Shown: positions 1-6,750, counted from the first letter of the stretch. The stretch: 9,807 nt of DNA from Erysipelotrichaceae bacterium (GCA_017418585.1 JAFONG010000063.1:1-9807); one strand, 5' to 3'. Notes: generated by a model not told the origin, from the sequence alone. Program-made: numbers and translations.

Positions 1-1936
1 ACAGTTCTACGAAGGCTCCGAACTTCTCCAGTCTGACAACGGTAGCGTCATAGATATCGCCGACCTTGGCTTCTCTGGTGATCTCATCGATCATGGCCTT
101 TGCCTTTTCGATCGCCTGCTTGGAAGTGTGGTAGATCACGACCTTGCCGTCGTCATCGATATCGATCTTGACGTCATCGCATTTTTCGATGATATCGTTG
201 ATTACCTTGCCGCCTGTACCGATGACTTCTCTGATCTTATCTGTCGGAATCATGAATGTCACCATCTTTGGCGCATATTCGCTGACTTCCTTTCTAGGCT
301 CAGCGATGGCGGTAGCCATGTTGGCGAGGATTTCCATCCTGCCCTTGTGAGCCTGTGCCAGAGCTTCCTTGAAGATCTCTCTGGTAATGCCCTTGCACTT
401 GATATCCATCTGCAAGGCGGTAATGCCGTCCTTTGTTCCAGCGACCTTGAAATCCATGTCGCCGTAGTGGTCTTCCATACCCTGAATATCCGTCAGGATC
501 GAATAGTTCTCGCCTGTGGTAATCAGACCCATTGCCACGCCGGCAACAGGTGCCTTGATCGGAACGCCGGCAGCCATCAAAGACATCGTACCGGCACAGA
601 TCGAAGCCTGTGAACTTGATCCGTTGGATTCCAGAACTTCAGCGACCGTTCTGATCGCATACGGGAATTCTTCTTCTGTAGGCAATACCTGCAGCAGCGC
701 TCTTTCACCCAGTGCACCGTGGCCGATCTCTCTTCTGCCAGGGTTGCCCATTCTGCCGACTTCACCGACGCAGTAAGGCGGGAAGTTGTAGTGATGCATG
801 AATCTCTTTTCCTCAACTTCCGTCAGGTCGTCAATGATCTGATTGTCTCCTAAAGGACCCAAAGTGGTAACCGACAGTACCTGTGTCTGACCGCGGGTAA
901 ACAAGGCGGAACCGTGAACTCTCGGCAGCAGATCTACCTGAGAATCCAGAGGTCTTATTTCATCCAAAGCTCTGCCGTCCGGTCTGATCTTTTCATCGGA
1001 GATCAGTCTTCTGACTTCGTTGGCGATCGTCTGTTCGCAATATTCGCCAACCTGCTTTACCAGCTTGTCGGCTTCCTTTTCGCTCAATGTTTCATCGTTG
1101 GCGAAGTGTTCCTTCATCTCGTTGATGATATTGTCCTGAGCGGCATAGGATTCCAGCTTGTCGTGAATGGATACGGCTTCTTCAAGACGCTTCTTGCCGT
1201 TTTCATCGACATAGTTTCTGACTCTCTCGTCGATCTCATAAAGAACGACTTCCATCTTTTCCTTGCCTACCTTGGCAATGATCTGCTCTTCCAGAGCGCA
1301 GAGTTCCTTAACCTTTTCATGTCCGAACATCAGCGCATCCAGCATCAGATCCTCGTCGACTTCGTGCGCACCTGCTTCAACCATGTTCAAAGCGTCCTTT
1401 GTTCCGGCAACCGTCAGATCGATCAAAGATCTGGACAGCTGTTCAACGGATGGATTGACAACGAACTGTCCGTCAACATAGCCGACCTTGACGCCCGCAA
1501 TAGGACCGTCAAACGGAATATTGGAAATGCACAGCGCCAGTGATGCGCCAAGCATCGCAGCCATTTCCGGTGAACAGTCCGTATCTACGGACAGTACCGT
1601 ATTGACTACCTGTACTTCATTTCTGAAACCTTCCGCAAACAGCGGACGGATCGGTCTGTCGATCAGTCTTGCAGTCAGCGTAGCGTGCTCGGAAGGTCTT
1701 CCTTCTCTTCTCAGGAATCCTCCGGGAATCTTGCCTACTGAATACAGTTTCTCTTCAAATGATACCGTGAGCGGGAAAAAATCCGAATCCTTGGCTACGC
1801 TTGAGGCGCAAGCCGTAGACAGTGTCACCGTATCGCCATACCTTACCAGAACAGACCCCCCAGCCTGTTTTGCGACTTCACCGGTCTCGATGCTTAACTT
1901 ACGACCGTAGAAGTCAAAATCAAATACTTCTTTCAT
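1..1936 (-). CDS. pnp: Polynucleotide phosphorylase (PNPase), C-terminus outside the window
   Basis: Phosphorolytic 3'-5' exoribonuclease of the cytoplasm, acting in RNA turnover as a homotrimer. Read from 1936 leftwards, the frame is open for 645 codons to the window edge. It begins MKEVFDFDFYGRKLSIETG and shows the family order: first RNase PH-like domain (includes IPGGFLRREGRPSE and LIDRPIRPLF), a helical linker, the second catalytic RNase PH domain (FTRGQTQ, GDMDFKVAGT), a KH domain with the GTGG loop at residues 573-576, and the start of an S1 domain (VGDIYDATVVRLEKFGAFVEL, residues about 625-645). Asp489 and Asp495 match the catalytic aspartates 486/492 of the E. coli enzyme. The usual length is about 700 residues, so roughly the last 60-80 (most of S1) are missing because of the window, not a lesion. 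The start is preceded only by a purine-rich tract (GAAGAGAAAAG), a weak Shine-Dalgarno. The gene is transcribed away from the FemAB-like gene. Confidence 0.97.
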   Translation of the reverse strand, partial: MKEVFDFDFYGRKLSIETGEVAKQAGGSVLVRYGDTVTLSTACASSVAKDSDFFPLTVSFEEKLYSVGKIPGGFLRREGRPSEHATLTARLIDRPIRPLFAEGFRNEVQVVNTVLSVDTDCSPEMAAMLGASLALCISNIPFDGPIAGVKVGYVDGQFVVNPSVEQLSRSLIDLTVAGTKDALNMVEAGAHEVDEDLMLDALMFGHEKVKELCALEEQIIAKVGKEKMEVVLYEIDERVRNYVDENGKKRLEEAVSIHDKLESYAAQDNIINEMKEHFANDETLSEKEADKLVKQVGEYCEQTIANEVRRLISDEKIRPDGRALDEIRPLDSQVDLLPRVHGSALFTRGQTQVLSVTTLGPLGDNQIIDDLTEVEEKRFMHHYNFPPYCVGEVGRMGNPGRREIGHGALGERALLQVLPTEEEFPYAIRTVAEVLESNGSSSQASICAGTMSLMAAGVPIKAPVAGVAMGLITTGENYSILTDIQGMEDHYGDMDFKVAGTKDGITALQMDIKCKGITREIFKEALAQAHKGRMEILANMATAIAEPRKEVSEYAPKMVTFMIPTDKIREVIGTGGKVINDIIEKCDDVKIDIDDDGKVVIYHTSKQAIEKAKAMIDEITREAKVGDIYDATVVRLEKFGAFVEL

Positions 1937-1969
1937 CTTTTCTCTTCTTTCTTTTAGTTAAACGAATAC

Positions 1970-1975
1970 ATTCTA
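1970..1975 (-). promoter_or_regulatory. Candidate pnp promoter, extended -10 (TGTTAGAAT on the minus strand)
   Basis: On the minus strand the hexamer TAGAAT (one mismatch to TATAAT) is preceded by TG plus one base, the extended -10 arrangement. Transcription would start near 1963, giving a leader of about 27 bases before the pnp ATG, long enough for ribosome binding. No convincing -35 box is seen. A second possible minus-strand -10 lies further upstream at 2038-2043, which would give a leader of about 95 bases. I saw no strong hairpin in that leader of the sort that RNase III cleaves in the E. coli pnp leader. Confidence 0.45.
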
Positions 1976-2039
1976 ACACATAATCTTTTTTTAAACTATG
2001 ATTTTATTTTTATTTCCATACAGAAAAATAAAAATATAT

Positions 2040-2045
2040 TATAAT
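2040..2045 (+). promoter_or_regulatory. -10 element (TATAAT) of the FemAB-like gene, leaderless geometry
   Basis: A perfect TATAAT is followed by six bases (AAGTAC) and then GTG at 2052. With the usual 6-7 base distance, transcription would start on the GTG itself. The best -35 match at about 17 bp spacing is CATACA (2017-2022), which is weak. The same AT-rich block reads ATTATAAT from 2038, so a second perfect TATAAT exists on the minus strand (2038-2043), pointing to pnp. Confidence 0.6.
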
Positions 2046-2051
2046 AAGTAC

Positions 2052-3050
2052 GTGGGATTAACTGAAATCAGCGTTGAAAAGTTCAATAATCTTGCCTATG
2101 CGGAACCGGATGGAAACGTGTTCCAGAATTCCTGCTGGGCAGATCATGAAGTGAAAAACGGATACAGACCGGTCTTTTTTGAATATCTGAACGACTACGG
2201 AACGACGATGGCTCTGGCCATGTTTCTGCTGAAGAAGAATTCGGTATTCAACAGATTTACCGCCTACTGCCCGAACGGTTATCTCATCAACTGGTATGAC
2301 GACGAGCTTTTAAGAGCGTTCAATGAAGAACTGATTGTCAGCTTGAAGAAGTACAGGGTCAACCGTATCGTCATAGAACCGCATGTGGCTGTCGAAAAAG
2401 CAGGCAGACATGTGAGTGAGGTCCTGGAAAGCATCGGCTATCAGAAGACCAAAGAGATCTTCACCTATGAGATCGATGTGAACGGATTTGAAAGAAATCT
2501 CTCCGACAGCAACATCATCCTGAAAGTCAGAAGGACCGAAGGAGACATCTCTGAATACAGAGACTTCTTCAAGAACAACAGAAACAGCGAATATCTGGAA
2601 CTCTACGATTCTCTCAAACCGTATACGGCTTTCTATACCGTCAGTCTGGATTCCTACAAGAGCAAGCGTGCCGCAAACGAAAACATCCAGGAATGCAAGA
2701 TTTATATCGACGAACACAAGGACGACTACAAGTTCGAACAGAAGATCGCCGGCAAGGAACAGGAGATCAAGAGGATCAATCAGATCGTGGCAGGTATTGA
2801 AAGATATGAAAAATCGCACGGAACAGATCCGCTGATCTACGGAATGGGCGTAACGGAATATTCCGGCAAGATAGGCAGACTTTTCACGATTTCTCTGGAT
2901 CCGCAGAACTTTTTCAATGCCGAAGCGGAGCTGATTAATAAAATTGTTGAAGACGCGCACGAAAAAGGTTGTATAATAGTGGATGGTTCACAGGAATTTT
3001 CCAATGCCAGAAAAACGGAACTGATTGGAGAATATACCTTGAATTTCTGA
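2052..3050 (+). CDS. FemAB/MurM-like aminoacyltransferase (peptidoglycan cross-bridge family), short and divergent
   Basis: FemABX proteins transfer an amino acid from aminoacyl-tRNA to the peptidoglycan precursor in the cytoplasm. The call rests on the N-terminal domain (LTEISVEKFNNL, then NVFQNSCWADHEVKNGYRP), the paired GNAT-like layout, a charged coiled-coil hairpin at about residues 200-257, and the ending ELIGEYTLNF, which resembles the usual GEFDL-type tail. I start it at GTG 2052 (332 residues) because homology begins at once (MGLTEIS) and a TATAAT lies six bases upstream. An ATG at 1998 would add 18 AT-rich residues lying across that promoter. Members with a coiled coil are usually about 400 residues. 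Here the conserved basic NIxKA-type segment before the coiled coil and the usual YGxSNxEYR...YDFxG region after it are reduced or altered. The substrate is unknown. The stop codon is one base from a tRNA-Thr gene. It could be active with altered specificity or partly degenerate. Confidence 0.8.
   Translation: MGLTEISVEKFNNLAYAEPDGNVFQNSCWADHEVKNGYRPVFFEYLNDYGTTMALAMFLLKKNSVFNRFTAYCPNGYLINWYDDELLRAFNEELIVSLKKYRVNRIVIEPHVAVEKAGRHVSEVLESIGYQKTKEIFTYEIDVNGFERNLSDSNIILKVRRTEGDISEYRDFFKNNRNSEYLELYDSLKPYTAFYTVSLDSYKSKRAANENIQECKIYIDEHKDDYKFEQKIAGKEQEIKRINQIVAGIERYEKSHGTDPLIYGMGVTEYSGKIGRLFTISLDPQNFFNAEAELINKIVEDAHEKGCIIVDGSQEFSNARKTELIGEYTLNF
2972..2977 (+). promoter_or_regulatory. Possible internal promoter (TATAAT) for the tRNA-Thr
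   Basis: A perfect TATAAT lies inside the last part of the FemAB-like coding sequence (within codons for GCIIVDG). TTGAAG at 2947-2952 could serve as a -35, but the spacing of 19 bp is long. Transcription would begin near 2984, about 68 bases before the tRNA. It may be a chance match, but if real it gives the tRNA expression independent of the upstream gene. Confidence 0.3.
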
Positions 3051-3051
3051 T

Positions 3052-3127
3052 GCCAACTTAGCTCATCAGGTAGAGCAACGCACTCGTAACGCGTAGGTGG
3101 TAGGTTCAAGTCCTATAGTTGGCACCA
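3052..3127 (+). tRNA. tRNA-Thr, anticodon CGT, with encoded CCA
   Basis: The 76-base cloverleaf folds fully: acceptor GCCAACT/AGTTGGC (7 of 7 pairs), D stem GCTC/GAGC with GG in the loop, anticodon loop CTCGTAA (anticodon CGT at 3085-3087, reading ACG), T stem GTAGG/CCTAT with loop TTCAAGT, discriminator A and an encoded CCA end. Threonine identity bases G1-C72, C2-G71 and anticodon G35-U36 are present. Three points are odd. The last anticodon-stem pair is A31/C39, a mismatch. Position 15 is T and position 48 is G, where nearly all tRNAs have purine 15 with pyrimidine 48. The gene starts one base after the stop codon of a FemAB-like aminoacyltransferase, so it may be read through from that promoter or from an internal TATAAT at 2972. 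A strong terminator follows within ten bases. Confidence 0.95.
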
Positions 3128-3136
3128 TTGAATATT

Positions 3137-3165
3137 AAAAGCATCCCTCTCCGGGATGCTTTTTT
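3137..3165. terminator. Bidirectional intrinsic terminator between tRNA-Thr and the small membrane protein gene
   Basis: Stem GCATCCC (3141-3147) pairs with GGGATGC (3153-3159) around a TCTCC loop and is extended by AAAA/TTTT. A T-run at 3160-3165 ends the plus-strand FemAB/tRNA transcript. Read on the minus strand, the same hairpin is followed by TTTTAATATT and starts almost at the stop codon of the membrane protein gene (3164-3166), so it can end both convergent units. Confidence 0.92.
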
Positions 3166-3547
3166 ATTTCTCTTTCTTATCTCTTCGATACAGCAGGACG
3201 CAGGGAATGAAGACCAGTCCCATGACGATCATCAGGATTCCCATGTTCTGCATCATCAGGCTTTTTCCTTTGAAATACAGGGTCAGAACTCCCGCCAGGA
3301 TCTCCAGCACTCCAACAAAGGATAAAAGCCCTCTGGTTGAAAAAACAATGCCGAAGAAGGCACAGATGATGTTGATGCCCGGAATGATATAGATGGACAG
3401 ACGAAGAAGCGTAGCCGTAAAGTCCGTACCCGGCAGTATCTTCATGATCATCGCATCATGTTCAAAATGATATGCCACAGTAAAGTACATGACAACCGCA
3501 ATAATCAGTTCAACAATGGTGATGAATTTGGCGATCTTTTTCATCAT
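3164..3547 (-). CDS. Small four-helix membrane protein, function unknown
   Basis: 127 residues, not recognised as a named family. Four hydrophobic segments are visible, at about residues 8-27, 47-69, 73-92 and 100-119. The N-terminus is basic (MMKKIAKF) and the C-terminal tail highly charged (RRDKKEK), pointing to an integral cytoplasmic-membrane protein with its tail inside. It is the last gene after truA, with nine bases between the truA stop and this ATG. No Shine-Dalgarno is evident. Instead TAAAAT ends six bases before the ATG, so it may have its own leaderless promoter besides read-through. The next codon is also ATG and could be the true start. The stop codon sits at the edge of the bidirectional terminator. 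It could in principle work with the ECF transporter, but nothing in the sequence shows that. Confidence 0.8.
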   Translation of the reverse strand: MMKKIAKFITIVELIIAVVMYFTVAYHFEHDAMIMKILPGTDFTATLLRLSIYIIPGINIICAFFGIVFSTRGLLSFVGVLEILAGVLTLYFKGKSLMMQNMGILMIVMGLVFIPCVLLYRRDKKEK

Positions 3548-3553
3548 AAGTAC

Positions 3554-3559
3554 ATTTTA
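3554..3559 (-). promoter_or_regulatory. Possible -10 (TAAAAT) before the membrane protein gene
   Basis: On the minus strand TAAAAT, one mismatch from consensus, overlaps the truA stop codon and is followed by six bases and then the ATG at 3547. The spacing matches the other TATAAT-start units in this window. It is weaker evidence than the others because of the mismatch and because the gene could simply be cotranscribed with truA. Confidence 0.3.
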
Positions 3560-4288
3560 ATAGAAAATCTTCTTCAAATAAAGGCCGTTTGGATCGGCAT
3601 TGTATCTTCTGGTATTTTTCTGCGGATGTTCCAGCATGTCTCTGATATCATCCAGAGTTTTCAGCCCCCTGCCCAGATCGATCAGTGTTCCTACCATGAT
3701 CCTGACCATGTTTCTGTAAAAACCGTCGCTCGATACCGTTATGATCAGCATGTCTTTTTTTCTGCTGATACGGAATTCCGTAATGTTTCTTGTCTGATCG
3801 GGATATTCTTTCAGACTGTTCGTATTGAACGATGAGAAATCGTGTTCTCCCAGCAGAAGCGCAGCGCCCTGCTTCATCAGGTCGATATCCAGATCATAGA
3901 AGCACTGATAGGCATATCCGTTGAGAAATACGTCGTATTCCCCGATGTTGATCAGGTACTCATAGGTCTTTTTCTTTACCGAGTAACGGGCATGGAAGCG
4001 ATCCGATACCTTTTCTACCTTTAATACATGAATGTCTTTCGGCAATAAAGAATTGATCGAAAACTTCAGTTTTCCCGGTTCTTTCTGCTTGTCTGTATCA
4101 AAATGGAATACCTGTCCACTGGCATGTACTCCGGCATCCGTTCTGGAAGACATGACAATACGGATCTTCTCGGAAAAGATCTGATACAGCGCTTTTTCTA
4201 TGACATCCTGTATCGCCACGGCATTTATCTGCGACTGAAAGCCGGCATAATGACTGCCGTCGTAGGCAACCGTAACCTTATATCTCAT
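3557..4288 (-). CDS. truA: tRNA pseudouridine(38-40) synthase TruA
   Basis: Converts uridines 38-40 of the tRNA anticodon arm to pseudouridine in the cytoplasm. The 243-residue length is typical. It begins MRYKVTVAYDGSHYAGFQSQ, and the catalytic motif SSRTDAGVHASGQVFHF carries Asp51. Later blocks DFSSFN (the substrate-binding turn), DGFYRNMVRIMVGTLIDLGRG and the C-terminal NGLYLKKIFY are all standard. The ATG overlaps the ecfT stop as ATGA, so translation is probably coupled, with AGGA a few bases upstream serving as Shine-Dalgarno. The ecfA1-ecfA2-ecfT-truA order is a well-known Firmicute arrangement, usually near rplM-rpsI, which are not present here. Confidence 0.97.
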   Translation of the reverse strand: MRYKVTVAYDGSHYAGFQSQINAVAIQDVIEKALYQIFSEKIRIVMSSRTDAGVHASGQVFHFDTDKQKEPGKLKFSINSLLPKDIHVLKVEKVSDRFHARYSVKKKTYEYLINIGEYDVFLNGYAYQCFYDLDIDLMKQGAALLLGEHDFSSFNTNSLKEYPDQTRNITEFRISRKKDMLIITVSSDGFYRNMVRIMVGTLIDLGRGLKTLDDIRDMLEHPQKNTRRYNADPNGLYLKKIFY

Positions 4289-5085
4289 AAGTAGATCCTG
4301 GAAAGAATGCTGCCCGCAAGAACAGCGGCACAGATCAGGATAAACAGATAATCCGTAAAGCGGAACTTTAGAATATGATATCTGGTTCTGTCTGCACCAG
4401 GAACATAGCCTCTGGCTTCCATCGCGTCGGCAAGTTCATAGGCTCTCTCAAATGCGACAGAAAACAGCGGCACGATCAAGGAAAGGATCGAAGTGACTTT
4501 CTGGGACAGTGAACCGTTTTCGAAGTCGACACCGCGGGATTTCTGGGCATTCATGATCCTGATCGTTTCTTCGATGATCGTCGGAATGAAACGCAGGGCA
4601 ATGGATACCATCATGGCGATCTCATGAGTCGGGAAACGGAATGCTTCCAGAGGTTTCAGGATCCATTCGATGCCTAAAGTAAGATCCAGCGGTTTTGTCG
4701 TGGCCGTCAGAAGTGTCGTAATCGAGATCATCAGCAGCAGTCTGGCTACCACAAACAGCGTATTGAATACCGCATCATGGTAAACAGGGATCGATCCGAT
4801 CGTGAACAGAACATCCCCCGTTCTTAGTGTCAGCACATTGATTACCAGCAGGAAGATCATCATCATGATCATCGGCTTAAAGGACTGGGCGATCATCTTG
4901 ATGCCTATCCTGGCCAGAAGCAAGGCAATCGCCTCAATGACGGCAATCACCAGAAAAGCCCACCAGCTCTTCGGAATAAAGACGGCGGCGATCATCAGGA
5001 AAAGACCGATCAGTTTGGCACGCGGATCCAGTCTGTGCATGAAGGAATCGATAGGAATGTATTTACCGAAAACCATGTTGTTCAT
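4285..5085 (-). CDS. ecfT: EcfT, transmembrane energy-coupling subunit of an ECF transporter
   Basis: The membrane scaffold that links the two ATPases to interchangeable substrate-binding S components for vitamin or metal uptake. 266 residues with the family start (SFMHRLDPRAKL, residues 14-25). Hydrophobic segments lie at about 24-38, 42-58, 70-86, 107-126, 197-212 and 246-262. The two short coupling motifs that dock into the ATPases are seen as KSRG (182-185) and EARG (223-226). The first is usually ARG, so Ser for Ala is a mild variant. ATGA overlap with ecfA2, with AGGTGA just upstream as Shine-Dalgarno. No S-component gene is in the window, so this is a shared (group II) module whose substrates cannot be told from here. 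Confidence 0.95.
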   Translation of the reverse strand: MNNMVFGKYIPIDSFMHRLDPRAKLIGLFLMIAAVFIPKSWWAFLVIAVIEAIALLLARIGIKMIAQSFKPMIMMMIFLLVINVLTLRTGDVLFTIGSIPVYHDAVFNTLFVVARLLLMISITTLLTATTKPLDLTLGIEWILKPLEAFRFPTHEIAMMVSIALRFIPTIIEETIRIMNAQKSRGVDFENGSLSQKVTSILSLIVPLFSVAFERAYELADAMEARGYVPGADRTRYHILKFRFTDYLFILICAAVLAGSILSRIYL

Positions 5086-5936
5086 TTTCTCACCTGCCCG
5101 GCGATTTCTTCACTCAAAAGATCCAGAGTACGCGCCTTCCTGGAAAGTCTGAATCCTTTTTCCGTCAGTCTGTTTCTGAACGTTACGATCTGCGGTTCCA
5201 GCAGATCGAATTCTTTCAGCTTCTTTGGATCATTGAACAGATCCAGCGTATCTCCGACATAGACGATCTTCCCGTGCGACAGGACGACCGTTTCGTCGCA
5301 GACGTTATAAACCATCTCATTGTCATGAGAAACGATGATGATCGTCTTGTTCATCTTCCTGTTCAAAGAGACGAACAGATCAGTCATCTCCTTGGCCCCT
5401 TTCGGATCCAGACCGGCTGTCGGTTCATCCAGAACGATGATTTTCGGATCGCAGGCTATGATGCCGGCAATCGCCACTCTTCTTTTCTGCCCTCCGGATA
5501 ATTCCAGAGGCGAAGACTGATATGCGTTTTCCGATATTCCTACCAGTTTTAAGGCTTCTTTGGCTCTCTCTTCGGCCTCTTTCGCCGAATAACCGAAATT
5601 CAAAGGTCCGAACGCCACATCCTTCAGTACCGTTTCCTCAAACAGCTGATATTCCGAGAACTGGAAAACAAGACCGACATCTTTTCTTAACGGTTTCAGA
5701 AATCTGATCTTCTGATTGGCGACCAGATTGTAATCCAGGATCTCCAGGCTTCCTTCACTAGGCAGAAGCAGGGCGTTGAGATGTTCGACCAGTGTGGATT
5801 TGCCTGAACCGGTCTCGCCGATGATGGCGGTAATGATGCCTTCCTTCAGTTCCAGATTGATGTCATCCAGAGCCTTATGCGCATAAGGCATGTCCTTGTC
5901 GTAGATATAACTCAGTGATTTGAACGATATCGCCAT
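5082..5936 (-). CDS. ecfA2: EcfA2, second ATPase of the ECF transporter
   Basis: ATP-binding subunit that pairs with EcfA1 on the cytoplasmic face and drives S-component toppling. 284 residues. Walker A GETGSGKST (40-48), Q-loop FQFSEYQLFEETV with Gln92, signature LSGGQKRRVAIAG (146-158), Walker B IIVLDEP with Glu171, and switch histidine His204 in VSHD are all intact. The FQFxEYQLFEET pattern is the usual mark of the A2 paralogue and separates it from EcfA1 (FQNPDNQF). It starts inside the last 25 bases of ecfA1 and overlaps ecfT by ATGA, so the three subunits are translated as a coupled set. Confidence 0.96.
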   Translation of the reverse strand: MAISFKSLSYIYDKDMPYAHKALDDINLELKEGIITAIIGETGSGKSTLVEHLNALLLPSEGSLEILDYNLVANQKIRFLKPLRKDVGLVFQFSEYQLFEETVLKDVAFGPLNFGYSAKEAEERAKEALKLVGISENAYQSSPLELSGGQKRRVAIAGIIACDPKIIVLDEPTAGLDPKGAKEMTDLFVSLNRKMNKTIIIVSHDNEMVYNVCDETVVLSHGKIVYVGDTLDLFNDPKKLKEFDLLEPQIVTFRNRLTEKGFRLSRKARTLDLLSEEIAGQVRK

Positions 5937-6736
5937 AATTCTTCAGCCATCCCTTCCAAATCTCTTGCCTTAAGCTTTATTTTCTTCTTCATGAACGTTT
6001 CTCTGATCTGTTCAATGAACGGAACATCCAGGTCGATCTTCCTTAGCAGATCCGCCTTTGCGAAAACCTTCTCAGGCCTGTCATGCATGAACAGTTTTCC
6101 TTTATTCAGCACCACGCAGTCGTCCGACTGCAGGACTTCTTCTATGTCATGGGTGATCGAAATGACGGTGATGTCATCTCCACCCGCCAGATCGTACATC
6201 AGTTTCTTGATTTCTTTTTTTCCTTTCGGGTCCAGCATCGATGTTGCTTCATCAAAGATGATGATCTCCGGCTTCATTGCCAGAATACCCGCGATCGCGA
6301 CTCTCTGTTTCTGACCGCCTGAAAGATTCTGCGGTTCATAATCCAGAAAACTGCTCAATCCTACCTTCTGCGCATATTCGTCGATGATCGCTTCCATGTC
6401 GGCGGATGCTATGCGTCTGTTTTCCAGGCCGAAAGCGATATCGTCTCTGACTGTTGATCCGATAAACTGATTATCCGGGTTCTGGAAGACAATGCCCAGT
6501 CTTTCTCTGATCTTAGGCATGTTTTCTTCAGATACAGGAAGAGAATCGATATGGATGGAACCTTCCTGAACCGGAAGCAGACCGGCCATCAGCTTGGCCA
6601 GTGTGGACTTTCCGGAACCGTTATGACCGATGATCGTCGTATAGCTGCCTTTCTCAATCGAAAAGCTGATGCCGTCTACGGCCTTCTGTTCTCCATTGTA
6701 GGAATATCCTACGTCTTTTAATTCAATCAGACTCAT
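5912..6736 (-). CDS. ecfA1: EcfA1, first ATPase of the ECF transporter
   Basis: ATP-binding subunit of the energy-coupling factor module. 274 residues with Walker A GHNGSGKST (37-45), Q-loop FQNPDNQF (Gln85), signature LSGGQKQRVAIAG (138-150), Walker B IIIFDEATSMLD (Glu163) and switch His196 in ITHD. The DEATSMLDP form of Walker B is typical of EcfA1. It is the first gene of the operon running ecfA1-ecfA2-ecfT-truA-membrane protein. A perfect TATAAT ends eight bases before this ATG, leaving no space for a Shine-Dalgarno, so the transcript is probably leaderless or has only one or two bases ahead of the ATG. Only about 27 bases separate the ATG from the T-run of the terminator upstream, so there is no riboswitch. 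Confidence 0.96.
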   Translation of the reverse strand: MSLIELKDVGYSYNGEQKAVDGISFSIEKGSYTTIIGHNGSGKSTLAKLMAGLLPVQEGSIHIDSLPVSEENMPKIRERLGIVFQNPDNQFIGSTVRDDIAFGLENRRIASADMEAIIDEYAQKVGLSSFLDYEPQNLSGGQKQRVAIAGILAMKPEIIIFDEATSMLDPKGKKEIKKLMYDLAGGDDITVISITHDIEEVLQSDDCVVLNKGKLFMHDRPEKVFAKADLLRKIDLDVPFIEQIRETFMKKKIKLKARDLEGMAEELWRYRSNH

Positions 6737-6744
6737 ACTACTTG

Positions 6745-6750
6745 ATTATA
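6745..6750 (-). promoter_or_regulatory. -10 element (TATAAT) of the ecfA1 operon
   Basis: On the minus strand TATAAT is preceded by GAG and followed by eight bases and then the ecfA1 ATG at 6736. The predicted first base is about 6738-6736. No -35 of recognisable quality is found 16-18 bp upstream, where the sequence is the end of the preceding terminator. Confidence 0.6.

Noticed and set aside
914..1543. Long plus-strand open frame opposite pnp (209 codons)
   Set aside because: It lies entirely antisense to a well-conserved pnp coding region, has a cysteine- and isoleucine-rich low-complexity look and no start signal. It is a shadow of the real gene.
1937..2051. Structured RNase III-type leader hairpin before pnp
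   Set aside because: The region is AT-rich without a stable inverted repeat that I can find by eye.
2310..2960. Minus-strand open frame opposite the FemAB-like gene (216 codons)
   Set aside because: The plus-strand frame has recognisable family features and ends at the tRNA. The antisense frame has no homology I recognise and no ribosome site.
3100..3165. tRNA 3' end as an integration (att) site
   Set aside because: A terminator follows directly, with no integrase gene and no repeat of the tRNA 3' end in the window.
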